Source of the DNA: an uncultured Nocardioides sp.
GTDB lineage: Bacteria; Actinomycetota; Actinomycetes; Propionibacteriales; Nocardioidaceae
NCBI RefSeq assembly: GCF_947489365.1
Contig: NZ_CANLDB010000004.1
Location: forward strand, 416,715 to 480,714
Length of the DNA: 64,000 nucleotides
Reading direction: 5' to 3'
The translations under genes were made by a program, and so were the position numbers. Below are positions 55,044-62,403 of this stretch, piece by piece (within the stretch, counting starts at the first letter, position 1; every line of letters begins with the position of its first letter). The notes beneath the pieces are model-generated. The model was not told where the DNA came from. It did no database searches and worked only from the letters and a program-made list of their open reading frames with translations.

Positions 55044-55169
55044 TCGGCCGCCGGTGAGGGACCGGCTCCGCTGGGTACCGGGCCTGAGAAGTCGCTGAGA
55101 TTCCGCCGTTCGGGCAACTTCCGGGTCGCTCCGGTCGTCGGATGAGGTGACAGGCACGAACGGACATCC

Positions 55170-55197
55170 GGGAATCCACCCGGGGACGAACCCGTTG
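55170..55197 (+). promoter_or_regulatory. SigR/SigH-type promoter GGGAAT-N18-GTTG
   Basis: GGGAAT at 55170-55175, exactly 18 bp, then GTTG at 55194-55197. It equals the Streptomyces SigR consensus (GGAAT-N18-GTT). It lies about 65 bp before a group 2 sigma factor gene. hrdD in Streptomyces and sigB in mycobacteria are known targets of such redox-stress sigmas. Confidence 0.8.
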
Positions 55198-55259
55198 TGT
55201 GGATGTCGGTGCACCGCCTCGGACGAGATGGCGGGACCGACCGGAGGAGGAGGCGTCGC

Positions 55260-56222
55260 ATGGCAACACGGACCGCAGCCCGGCCCAGCGCGAGTCGCGA
55301 GATCGAGGGCCGCGACAGCGTCGGCCTCTACCTCGACGAGATCGCGCGCACCCCGCTCCTCGACGCCGTCACCGAGGTCGAGCTCTCCAAGACCATCGAG
55401 GCCGGCCTGATGGCTGAGGCGCTGCTCAAGGAGGGCCGCGTGGGTCGCCGCAAGGGCGGAGCCCCCATGCGCGCCTCGCAGGAGGAGCTGGAGTGGATCG
55501 CCGCCGAGGGTGAGCGCGCCGTCCAGACCTTCATCAACGCGAACCTGCGTCTGGTGGTCTCGATCGCACGCAAGTACGGCCGCTCGCAGATGCCGATGCT
55601 CGACCTGATCCAGGAGGGCAACACCGGCCTGATCCGCGCGGTCGAGAAGTTCGACTACGCGAAGGGCTACAAGTTCTCGACGTACGCGACCTGGTGGGTG
55701 AGGCAGGCCATCACCCGCGGCATCGCGCAGCAGGCCCGCGTGGTGCGCCTGCCCGTGCACGTGGTCGAGGAGCTCAACCAGGTCGGCGGCGCCCGCCGCA
55801 CCCTGGAGCGCCAGCTCGGCCGTGAGCCCGAGCCGGCCGAGATCGCCGGCGAGCTCGGCATGGAGGTCGAGCGGGTCCTCGACCTGCTGTCCTGGGGCCG
55901 TGAGCACGTCAGCCTGGACACCCCGGTCGACGAGGACGGTGACACCTCCCTGGGTGACCTCATGGCCCAGGAGACCGCGCCGAGCCCGGACCTGACGGTG
56001 CTCGACACCGAGTCCCGCGACCGGCTGAACGACCTCGTGGGGCTGCTCGACGACCGTGCCGCGGACATCATCCGCTCGCGCTACGGCCTCACCGACGGCC
56101 GCCAGCACAAGCTGGCCGACATCGGCGTCAAGCACGGCATCTCCGCCGAGCGGGTCCGCCAGCTCGAGCGGGAGGCGTTGCAGAAGCTCCGCACCTTCGC
56201 GGACCCCGACCTGGCCGCCTGA
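55260..56222 (+). CDS. Group 2 sigma-70 factor (SigB/HrdD type)
   Basis: A 320-residue non-essential-type sigma with regions 1.2 to 4 but no region 1.1. It has [72 protein letters not shown], and region 4.2 GISAERVRQLEREALQKLR. It resembles mycobacterial SigB and Streptomyces HrdD. The ATG at 55260 follows GGAGGAGGAGG. The stress promoter at 55170 suggests it amplifies a thiol/redox stress response. A hairpin terminator follows. Confidence 0.93.
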   Translation: MATRTAARPSASREIEGRDSVGLYLDEIARTPLLDAVTEVELSKTIEAGLMAEALLKEGRVGRRKGGAPMRASQEELEWIAAEGERAVQTFINANLRLVVSIARKYGRSQMPMLDLIQEGNTGLIRAVEKFDYAKGYKFSTYATWWVRQAITRGIAQQARVVRLPVHVVEELNQVGGARRTLERQLGREPEPAEIAGELGMEVERVLDLLSWGREHVSLDTPVDEDGDTSLGDLMAQETAPSPDLTVLDTESRDRLNDLVGLLDDRAADIIRSRYGLTDGRQHKLADIGVKHGISAERVRQLEREALQKLRTFADPDLAA

Positions 56223-56264
56223 TCCGCCGCGGCTGCGACGACGGAGCAGCCGCGTCAGCGGATC
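56221..56264. terminator. Hairpin terminator after the group 2 sigma gene
   Basis: Nested stem: GATCCGC (56221-56227) with GCGGATC (56258-56264), and inside it CGCGGCTGC (56228-56236) with GCAGCCGCG (56246-56254), a 3-base bulge on the right. It lies between convergent genes and may serve both. Confidence 0.8.
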
Positions 56265-56351
56265 AGATCAAACAGGGCCCGCTGCTGAGCGCGCGAAGCA
56301 GTGGGCCGCGTCGAGGTCCCGGTGGGGTCCTGTGGCACCCGCGAGCGACCG

Positions 56352-56948
56352 TCATCGGGCGGACGCGGCGAGCAGGTCGGCGTGGACCTCCGCCACCCGG
56401 GCCCGCAGCGCCGCAAGGTCGCCGCTGTTGTCGACGACGTGCGTCGCGACCGCGAGGCGGGCGTCCCGGTCGGCCTGGGCCGCGATCCGCGCGGCGGCGT
56501 CCTCCTCGCTCATGCCGCGGTGCGCGGTCATGCGCTCGGTCTGCACCTGCACGGGCACGTCGACGACGACCACCGCGTCGAAGTCACCGGCCTGACCGGT
56601 CTCGACGAGCAGTGGGATGTCGTGGACGACGAGGGCCCCCGCGGGTGCCGCGGCCTCGATCTCGGCCGCCCGGGCGCGCACCCGGGGGTGGATGATCCCC
56701 TCCAGCGCACGGCGTCGCTCGGCGTCACCGAAGACGAGCCGCCCGACGGCCGGCCGGTCCAGCTCACCGTCGTCGGTCAGGACCTCCGGCCCGAACGCCT
56801 CGACCACCTCGCGCAGTCCGTCAGAGCCGCGGGCGACCACCTCGCGGGCGAGCACGTCGGCGTCCACCAGGACGACGCCGAGGTCGGCCAGCGCCGCCGC
56901 GACGGTGCTCTTCCCCGAGGCCACGCCGCCCGTGAGTCCGACACGCAT
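56352..56948 (-). CDS. coaE: Dephospho-CoA kinase
   Basis: A 198-residue P-loop kinase catalysing the last step of coenzyme A synthesis. The Walker A motif is GLTGGVASGKST (residues about 4-15), then VDADVLAREVV, IIHPRVR, HDIPLLVETG and VDVPVQVQTERM. This is the short form without the C-terminal GrpB extension that some actinobacteria add. The ATG at 56948 directly precedes RVGLTGG. It lies near rpsA, a common actinobacterial linkage, here separated by two minus-strand genes. Confidence 0.93.
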   Translation of the reverse strand: MRVGLTGGVASGKSTVAAALADLGVVLVDADVLAREVVARGSDGLREVVEAFGPEVLTDDGELDRPAVGRLVFGDAERRRALEGIIHPRVRARAAEIEAAAPAGALVVHDIPLLVETGQAGDFDAVVVVDVPVQVQTERMTAHRGMSEEDAAARIAAQADRDARLAVATHVVDNSGDLAALRARVAEVHADLLAASAR

Positions 56949-56977
56949 GGCACCACGGTAGAGGCCGGGTCCACGTC

Positions 56978-57646
56978 TCAGTCGACGACGAACCGCGCGT
57001 CGACCCGGGCGAGGAGCACGACGTCCTCGGGGGCGAACGACAGGTCGGGCCCCGCCGTGGCCGACGCCGCCATGCGGGTGGCCGGGGCCGATGTCGGGGC
57101 GTGGACCGGGTTCAGGCCGTCGCCCAGCATGCCGGCGTCGGCGAGGGCCACCAGCCGCACCGGCCCCAGACCCGCGGCGTCCGCGTAGTCCTGCGCCTTC
57201 GTGCGTGCGGCGCGGACGGCCTCGTGGCGGGCCTGGACGACCAGCGTGCTGCGCAGGGCGTCGGTCAGGGTCCACCCCACACCGGCGACGGAGAACCCCG
57301 GGACGGCCGCCGACGCGGTCAGCCAGGCGCCCAGGCGGCCGAAGTCGGAGAACTTCGCGCTGAAGCCCTGCGCCGCCGTGTGCACGAGCGGCAGCTGCTT
57401 GCCCTTGTCGTGGTGCGGTCTCCGGGCACCGCTGCGGACGGTGTCGCTCGACCACCAGGTGACGGGTCCGTGGCCAGGGTCGTGCAGGGCGCGCAGCGAG
57501 TCCGCGACCCGGGCCGCGGCCGCGCCGAGGTGCGCCTGGGCCTCCTCGCCGCTCGCGCCCTCCGTCTGGACGGCGACCCTGGCGGTGGCCCGCTCGGGGG
57601 CGCGACGCACCTCGTGCTCTCCGCGGACCGTGATCTCGACCGACAC
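56978..57646 (-). CDS. SIMPL (DUF541) domain protein
   Basis: A 222-residue protein of the SIMPL family: VEITVRGEHEVRRAPERATARVAVQTEG at the start, then the C-terminal KAQDYADAAGLGPVRLVALADAG and FAPEDVVLLARVDARFVV. Many relatives are exported; this one has no signal peptide and begins directly at the domain (GTG 57646), so it is probably cytosolic. The function is poorly known. It lies 12 bp after the GlxA-type regulator gene and is likely co-transcribed with it. Confidence 0.83.
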   Translation of the reverse strand: MSVEITVRGEHEVRRAPERATARVAVQTEGASGEEAQAHLGAAAARVADSLRALHDPGHGPVTWWSSDTVRSGARRPHHDKGKQLPLVHTAAQGFSAKFSDFGRLGAWLTASAAVPGFSVAGVGWTLTDALRSTLVVQARHEAVRAARTKAQDYADAAGLGPVRLVALADAGMLGDGLNPVHAPTSAPATRMAASATAGPDLSFAPEDVVLLARVDARFVVD

Positions 57647-57658
57647 GGGCCCAGCCTC

Positions 57659-58606
57659 TCAGGCCGCGCCGAAGCGGCGTCGGTACTCCAGGGGCGCGAG
57701 GCCGCGCACCCGGGCGAAGTGGTGCCGCAGGGCTGCGGCGCTGCCGAAACCGACCCGGTGGGCGACCTGCTCGACACCGAGGTCGGTCCGCTCGAGCAGC
57801 TCCTCGGCGGCGTGGACCCGCTGCCGGGTCACCCAGCTGTGCGGGGTCTGGCCGGTCTCGTCGCGGAACCGCCGGGCGAAGGTGCGCGGCGACATGTGCG
57901 CGGTCCGGGCGAGAGCCTCGACGCTCAGGTCGTCCTCGAGGTGCTCGGTGATCCACCCCATGAGCGGGCCCAGGGACTCCCCGTCGCACTCCGGCACGGG
58001 CCGGGCGATGAACTGCGCCTGCCCGCCGTCGCGGTGCGGTGGGACCACCATCCGACGGGCGGCGGTCGCGGCGTGCCGGGCGCCGTACAGCTCCCGCAGG
58101 AGGTGCAGCGCGGCGTCGAGACCGGCGGCCGCCCCCGCGCCGGTCACGATGGTCCCTTCCTGGACGTAGAGCACGTCGGAATCGATGAGCGCGTCGGGGA
58201 AGCGCTCCCGCAGCGCCGGCGCGTGCCGCCAGTGGGTCGCACAGCGGCGGCCGTCGAGGAGACCCGCCTCCCCCAGCACGAACACGGCGGTGCAGTGCGC
58301 GAGGACGTACGCCCCCCGCTCGTGGGCGGCTCGGACGACGGCGGCGACCTCGGGCGACGGCTCGAGGAAGTCGCGCTTCGGCGTGACCACCACCAGGTCG
58401 GCGTCGTCGGCCGCCCCCAGGTCGGCGTCGACGTGCAGGTCGAAGCCGGACGAACCGGTCACCCGACCCGGCCGCGGCGTGGCGACGACGAAGTCGAAGA
58501 CCGGGTTGTCGTCCTCGGGGTGGTACGGCTCGGCGAACACCTCGCACATCGCACCCAGCCCGAACGCCTCCGCCCCGTCCTGCACCAGCACCGCGACCTT
58601 CAGCAT
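57659..58606 (-). CDS. GlxA/AdpA-like AraC-family regulator
   Basis: 315 residues. The DJ-1/PfpI-type amidotransferase-like domain (about 1-185) has AHCTAVFVLGEAGLLDGRRCATHW at the nucleophile-elbow region. The AraC double HTH (about 220-312) reads LSVEALARTAHMSPRTFARRFRDETGQTPHSWV and LGVEQVAHRVGFGSAAALRHHF, very close to Streptomyces AdpA. The ATG at 58606 follows GGTGGGGGG. Two AdpA-like motifs lie in front of it, so autoregulation is plausible. Confidence 0.88.
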   Translation of the reverse strand: MLKVAVLVQDGAEAFGLGAMCEVFAEPYHPEDDNPVFDFVVATPRPGRVTGSSGFDLHVDADLGAADDADLVVVTPKRDFLEPSPEVAAVVRAAHERGAYVLAHCTAVFVLGEAGLLDGRRCATHWRHAPALRERFPDALIDSDVLYVQEGTIVTGAGAAAGLDAALHLLRELYGARHAATAARRMVVPPHRDGGQAQFIARPVPECDGESLGPLMGWITEHLEDDLSVEALARTAHMSPRTFARRFRDETGQTPHSWVTRQRVHAAEELLERTDLGVEQVAHRVGFGSAAALRHHFARVRGLAPLEYRRRFGAA

Positions 58607-58627
58607 CCCCCCACCCTGACGGACCGA

Positions 58628-58662
58628 TGGCAGGAAATCAACGGGCAACGGCATTCATGCCA
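58628..58662. promoter_or_regulatory. Two AdpA-like binding motifs
   Basis: TGGCAGGAAA at 58628-58637 (plus) and TGGCATGAAT at 58653-58662 (minus) match the AdpA consensus TGGCSNGWWY at 8 and 9 of 10 positions. They face each other in the divergent gap between the GlxA/AdpA-like gene and a small membrane protein. Confidence 0.5.
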
Positions 58663-58690
58663 GTGGTGGCAGCATCTGGATGGGCGCACG

Positions 58691-58861
58691 ATGACTGCCA
58701 TGACCACCGCACTGATCGTCCTCCTCACCGCCGCCGTCTCGCTGGGCCTGCTGGCCCGCACCGTCCACCAGGTCTTCCGTGACACCCCCGGCCCTCGTAC
58801 CGCTCCGCCGCGCAGCCACGAGCCGGACTCCTTCGCCCCGCCCTGGGACCTCGCCGCGTGA
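58691..58861 (+). CDS. Small single-pass membrane protein
   Basis: A 56-residue ORF with one hydrophobic helix (TALIVLLTAAVSLGLLARTVHQVF, about residues 5-28) and a polar Pro-rich tail. The start is ATG 58691 or 58700. I recognise no family. Support comes from its placement opposite the AraC-type regulator across a motif-bearing gap, and from a terminator 33 bp after its stop. Confidence 0.5.
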   Translation: MTAMTTALIVLLTAAVSLGLLARTVHQVFRDTPGPRTAPPRSHEPDSFAPPWDLAA

Positions 58862-58893
58862 GCGGACCACCACCACCCGCACCACCGGAACGA

Positions 58894-58929
58894 CGAACGG
58901 CCCCACCTCCGAGGAGGTGGGGCCGTTCG
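58894..58929. terminator. Bidirectional hairpin terminator next to rpsA
   Basis: A 17-bp perfect inverted repeat (58894-58910 and 58913-58929; core GGCCCCACCTCC/GGAGGTGGGGCC), 24 bp beyond the rpsA stop and after the small membrane gene. In RNA the top of the stem would open to a loop of at least four bases. Confidence 0.85.
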
Positions 58930-58952
58930 CGTGCGTCAGGTGGTGCTGCGGG

Positions 58953-60467
58953 TCAGTTGCCCCCGCCGGTGAGCTTCTCGCGCAGGGCCTGCAGAGCCTC
59001 GTCCGAGGCGAGCGAGCCACCGCCGGTGGACTCGCCCTCGTCGTCGCCGCCGGAGCGCGACGAGCTGACCGTCTCGCTGCCGGAGGAGTACGACGTGGCC
59101 TCGCCGGCCTCGGCGTCGGCCGCACGGGCCTCGGCCTGCTGCTTGACGTGGGCCTCCCAGCGGGCGTGCGCCTTGGCGTACTGCTCCTCCCAGGTCGCGC
59201 GCTGCTCGTCGTAGCCCTCGAGCCACTCGCCGGTCTCGGAGTCGAAGCCCTCGGGGTAGATGTAGTTCCCCTGGTCGTCGTACGACGCGGTCATGCCGTA
59301 CAGCGTCGGGTCGAACTCCTCGGCGTCCGCCGCGGTGGCCGTCTCGTTGGCCTGCTTCAGCGACAGCGAGATGCGGCGACGCTCGAGGTCGATGTCGATG
59401 ATCTTGACCATGACGTCGTCGTTGACGTTGACGATCTGCTCCGGGATCTCCACGTGGCGCTCGGCCAGCTCGGAGATGTGGACCAGGCCCTCGATGCCCT
59501 CCTCGACGCGGACGAACGAACCGAACGGCACCAGCTTGGTGACCTTGCCCGGGACGATCTGACCGATCTGGTGGGTGCGGGCGAAGTGCTGCCAGGGGTC
59601 CTCCTGCGTCGCCTTGAGCGACAGCGAGACCCGCTCGCGGTCCATGTCGACGTCGAGGACCTCGACGGTGACCTCGTCGCCCACGGCCACGACCTCGGAG
59701 GGGTGGTCGATGTGCTTCCAGGACAGCTCGGAGACGTGCACCAGGCCGTCGACGCCACCAAGGTCCACGAAGGCGCCGAAGTTGACGATCGAGGACACGA
59801 CGCCCTTGCGGATCTGACCGCGCTGGAGCTGGGTCAGGAAGGACTGGCGGACCTCGGACTGGGTCTGCTCGAGCCACGCACGACGCGAGAGCACGACGTT
59901 GTTGCGGTTCTTGTCGAGCTCGATGATCTTCGCCTCGAGCTTCTGGCCGACGTACGGCTGGAGGTCGCGGACGCGCCGCATCTCCACCAGCGAGGCGGGC
60001 AGGAAGCCGCGCAGGCCGATGTCGAGGATCAGGCCGCCCTTGACGACCTCGATGACGGTGCCCTCGACGACGCCGTCCTCCTCCTTGACCTGCTCGATCG
60101 TGCCCCAGGCGCGCTCGTACTGCGCGCGCTTCTTGGACAGGATCAGCCGACCCTCCTTGTCCTCCTTCTGGAGGACGAGCGCCTCGACGGCGTCGCCGAC
60201 CTCGACGACCTCGTTGGGGTCGACGTCGTGCTTGATGGAGAGCTCGCGCGAGGGGATGACACCCTCGGTCTTGTAGCCGATGTCCAGGAGGACCTCGTCG
60301 CGGTCCACCTTGACGATGACGCCCTCGACGATGTCGCCATCGTTGAAGTACTTGATCGTCAGGTCGATCGCGGCCAGGAAGTCCTCTTCCGACCCGATGT
60401 CGTTGACCGCCACCTGGGGGGCGTCGTCATCGTGGAGGTCGGGGAAGTTCGAGAGGGTGCTCGTCAT
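58953..60467 (-). CDS. rpsA: 30S ribosomal protein S1
   Basis: A 504-residue RNA-binding ribosomal protein with four S1 (OB-fold) domains, about residues 40-110, 125-195, 210-280 and 295-365. Repeats such as GAFVDLGGVDGLVHVSELSW and GSFVRVEEGIEGLVHISELAERHVE are clear. The tail (380-504) is acidic and Ser/Gly-rich. It has the shorter actinobacterial architecture rather than six domains. The ATG at 60467 begins MTSTLSNFPDLHDDDAPQVAVNDIGS, with GAGGACC upstream. Confidence 0.96.
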   Translation of the reverse strand: MTSTLSNFPDLHDDDAPQVAVNDIGSEEDFLAAIDLTIKYFNDGDIVEGVIVKVDRDEVLLDIGYKTEGVIPSRELSIKHDVDPNEVVEVGDAVEALVLQKEDKEGRLILSKKRAQYERAWGTIEQVKEEDGVVEGTVIEVVKGGLILDIGLRGFLPASLVEMRRVRDLQPYVGQKLEAKIIELDKNRNNVVLSRRAWLEQTQSEVRQSFLTQLQRGQIRKGVVSSIVNFGAFVDLGGVDGLVHVSELSWKHIDHPSEVVAVGDEVTVEVLDVDMDRERVSLSLKATQEDPWQHFARTHQIGQIVPGKVTKLVPFGSFVRVEEGIEGLVHISELAERHVEIPEQIVNVNDDVMVKIIDIDLERRRISLSLKQANETATAADAEEFDPTLYGMTASYDDQGNYIYPEGFDSETGEWLEGYDEQRATWEEQYAKAHARWEAHVKQQAEARAADAEAGEATSYSSGSETVSSSRSGGDDEGESTGGGSLASDEALQALREKLTGGGN

Positions 60468-60653
60468 GGAGTGGGGTGGTCCTCGGGGTCAATGGAGTCG
60501 TACGGGCGCGCGCGAGGCTGTTCCGATCGAGAGATCAGCCTGGGCTCCGCTTCGGTCCGCGGGCACAGCAGGCTCAGCGCAGGTCAAGCCTACGCGCCCG
60601 CTCCGGGGCCGTCCAACCTGAGGGTACGCCGCCGGGCGACTACGCTCCGGCGC

Positions 60654-61499
60654 ATGGCTCTGCCCGACCTGGTGACCCTCCCCTTCCGGCTCGGGGTCGC
60701 CGCCACCCGGACCACCCTCGTCCTCGGGACCCTGACCCACCCGGACGGTCCCGTCCGGCGTCCCGGCGGCTACGCCGACATGGTCCGGGGCCTGATCGGC
60801 GCCGGCGGGACCTCCGAGAGGGTCAACGAGCTGCTGGCCGACGACGCCGCCGTGATGCGCATCGTGCGGACCCTGGACTCGGTCTTCGCCGCGGACCGGC
60901 CGCTGGGCCGGATGCTGCGACGCGGCGGCACCCTGGACCGACTCCTCGACGAGGACGGGCCCGTGCTGAGGCTGGCCGAGCCCGGCGGTGTCCTCGACCG
61001 CCTCTCGGCCGAGAACGGCCCGCTCGACCGGTTGATGGCCCCCGGCGGGGCCGTGGACCGCCTCACACAGCCCGACGGCACGATCGACCGGCTGCTGGCG
61101 CCGGGTGGGGCGGTGGAACGACTGATCGACGGTGACGGCCTCGTCGACCGGCTGCTCGCCCCGGGCGGCGTCCTCGACCGGCTCACCCGTGACGACGGCG
61201 TGCTGGAGCGGGTGCTCGCGCCCGGGGGTCTGGTGGAGCGCATGCTCGCCGAGGAGGGCTTCGTCGAGACGCTCGTCGCCGACGGCGGAACCCTGGACCG
61301 GCTGGTGGCGCTGGGACCGGCCCTCGAGGCCGTCGAGCCGCGCCTGCGCGAGCTCGCGGCCGTGATCCCCTCCCTCGCGGCGACCGCCGACAGCCTCCAG
61401 CACGCGGTCGGCCCCCTGGGCGACCTGGCGAACCGGTTGCCGGGCGGACCACGGCGCCGGGCCCTCGGCTCGGCGGCGAGCGGCGCGGGCGAGGGGTGA
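60654..61499 (+). CDS. Decapeptide-repeat protein of unknown function
   Basis: 281 residues. Residues 93-222 are thirteen back-to-back 10-residue repeats without a single insertion, consensus x-(V/L)-(D/E)-R-L-x-x-x-x-G (for example AVDRLTQPDG, TIDRLLAPGG, LVDRLLAPGG). APGG and xxDG endings tend to alternate, giving a 20-residue superperiod. N- and C-terminal helical caps flank them (PDLVTLPFRLGVAATRTTLVLG; AVIPSLAATADSLQHAVG). An elongated solenoid or helical rod is likely. TACGCT lies 7 bp before the ATG (leaderless). The stop overlaps the methyltransferase start (GTGA). Confidence 0.75.
   Translation: MALPDLVTLPFRLGVAATRTTLVLGTLTHPDGPVRRPGGYADMVRGLIGAGGTSERVNELLADDAAVMRIVRTLDSVFAADRPLGRMLRRGGTLDRLLDEDGPVLRLAEPGGVLDRLSAENGPLDRLMAPGGAVDRLTQPDGTIDRLLAPGGAVERLIDGDGLVDRLLAPGGVLDRLTRDDGVLERVLAPGGLVERMLAEEGFVETLVADGGTLDRLVALGPALEAVEPRLRELAAVIPSLAATADSLQHAVGPLGDLANRLPGGPRRRALGSAASGAGEG
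60930..61319 (+). repeat. Thirteen in-frame 30-bp repeats (protein decapeptides)
   Basis: 390 bp divides exactly into 13 units of 30 bp, each coding for one x-(V/L)-(D/E)-R-L-x4-G unit. DNA copies are diverged, so selection acts on the protein pattern rather than recent duplication. Confidence 0.85.
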
Positions 61500-62323
61500 G
61501 CGACGCGGGTCGCCGGCCCATCCGGGTGGAGCGGCGGCGCGTCGACGAGGAGGAGTCGCGGCGTGCCAACGGCCCCGACTGGGACGCCTACGCGGACGAG
61601 TACCAGGCCACCCACGGCGACTACCTCGGCGATGTGGGGTTCCTCTGGGGACCGGAGGGCCTGACGGAGGCCGACGCGGGCGCGCTCGGTGACGTCCGGG
61701 ACCGCGACGTCCTCGAGGTCGGCAGCGGCGCGGGGCAGTGCTCCCGGTGGGTGACCGCCCAGGGCGGCCGCGGCGTGGGGCTCGACCTCTCGCACCGCCA
61801 GCTGCAGCACTCGCGGCGCCTGGACGAGGACACCGGGATCACGGTGCCCGCGGTGCGCGGCACGGCCACCGCACTCCCCTTCGTCGACGACGCCTTCGAC
61901 GTCGTCTTCTGCTCCTTCGGCGCGCTGCAGTTCGTCGCCGACATCGACGACGCGCTGGCGGAGACGGCCCGGGTGCTGCGCCCCGGCGGTCGTTTCGCGT
62001 TCTCGATCACCCACCCGACGCGCTGGATGTTCCCCGACGACCCGGACGAGCCCGGCCTCACGGCCACGTCGTCGTACTGGGACAGGACGCCGTACGTCGA
62101 GGTGGACGACGCGACCGACACCGTGGCCTACGTCGAGCACCACCGCACCCTCGGCGACTGGGTCCGCCTGCTCCACGCGCACGGGTTCGTGCTCGTCGAC
62201 CTTCTGGAGCCCCGGTGGCCCGCCGACAACGACCGGACCTGGGGCGGATGGTCCCGCCTGCGGGGCCTCCTGACGCCCGGGACCGCCCTCTTCGTGGCGG
62301 ACCTCGTCTCCGATCGGGACTGA
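61496..62323 (+). CDS. Class I SAM-dependent methyltransferase
   Basis: 275 residues. SAM-binding motif I is VLEVGSGAGQCSRWV (about residues 64-78), with GLDLSHRQLQHS, then the post-motif DDAFDVVFCSFGALQFVADIDDALAETARVLRPGGRFAFS. The N-terminus DWDAYADEYQATHGDYLGDVGFLWGPEG is shared with actinobacterial proteins encoded beside rpsA. The substrate is unknown. The GTG start overlaps the repeat-protein stop, so the two are translated together. Confidence 0.88.
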   Translation: MSDAGRRPIRVERRRVDEEESRRANGPDWDAYADEYQATHGDYLGDVGFLWGPEGLTEADAGALGDVRDRDVLEVGSGAGQCSRWVTAQGGRGVGLDLSHRQLQHSRRLDEDTGITVPAVRGTATALPFVDDAFDVVFCSFGALQFVADIDDALAETARVLRPGGRFAFSITHPTRWMFPDDPDEPGLTATSSYWDRTPYVEVDDATDTVAYVEHHRTLGDWVRLLHAHGFVLVDLLEPRWPADNDRTWGGWSRLRGLLTPGTALFVADLVSDRD

Positions 62324-62403
62324 TTTCGCCAAACCCGCACATCCATTGGTTGTGACAACAATACTCCGGTAGCAGAGGTATTCCCTGCGCACCTGGAGCT
62401 CCG

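Noticed and set aside
55084..55098. CTGAG repeated at an 11-bp interval before the group 2 sigma gene, resembling the sigA repeats
   Set aside because: Only two copies, in the opposite orientation to the gene and about 160 bp upstream of the start. Too weak to call a third target.
58667..58676. TGGCAGCATC as a third AdpA site
   Set aside because: It lacks the G at position 7 and fits only partly. The other two sites are stronger.
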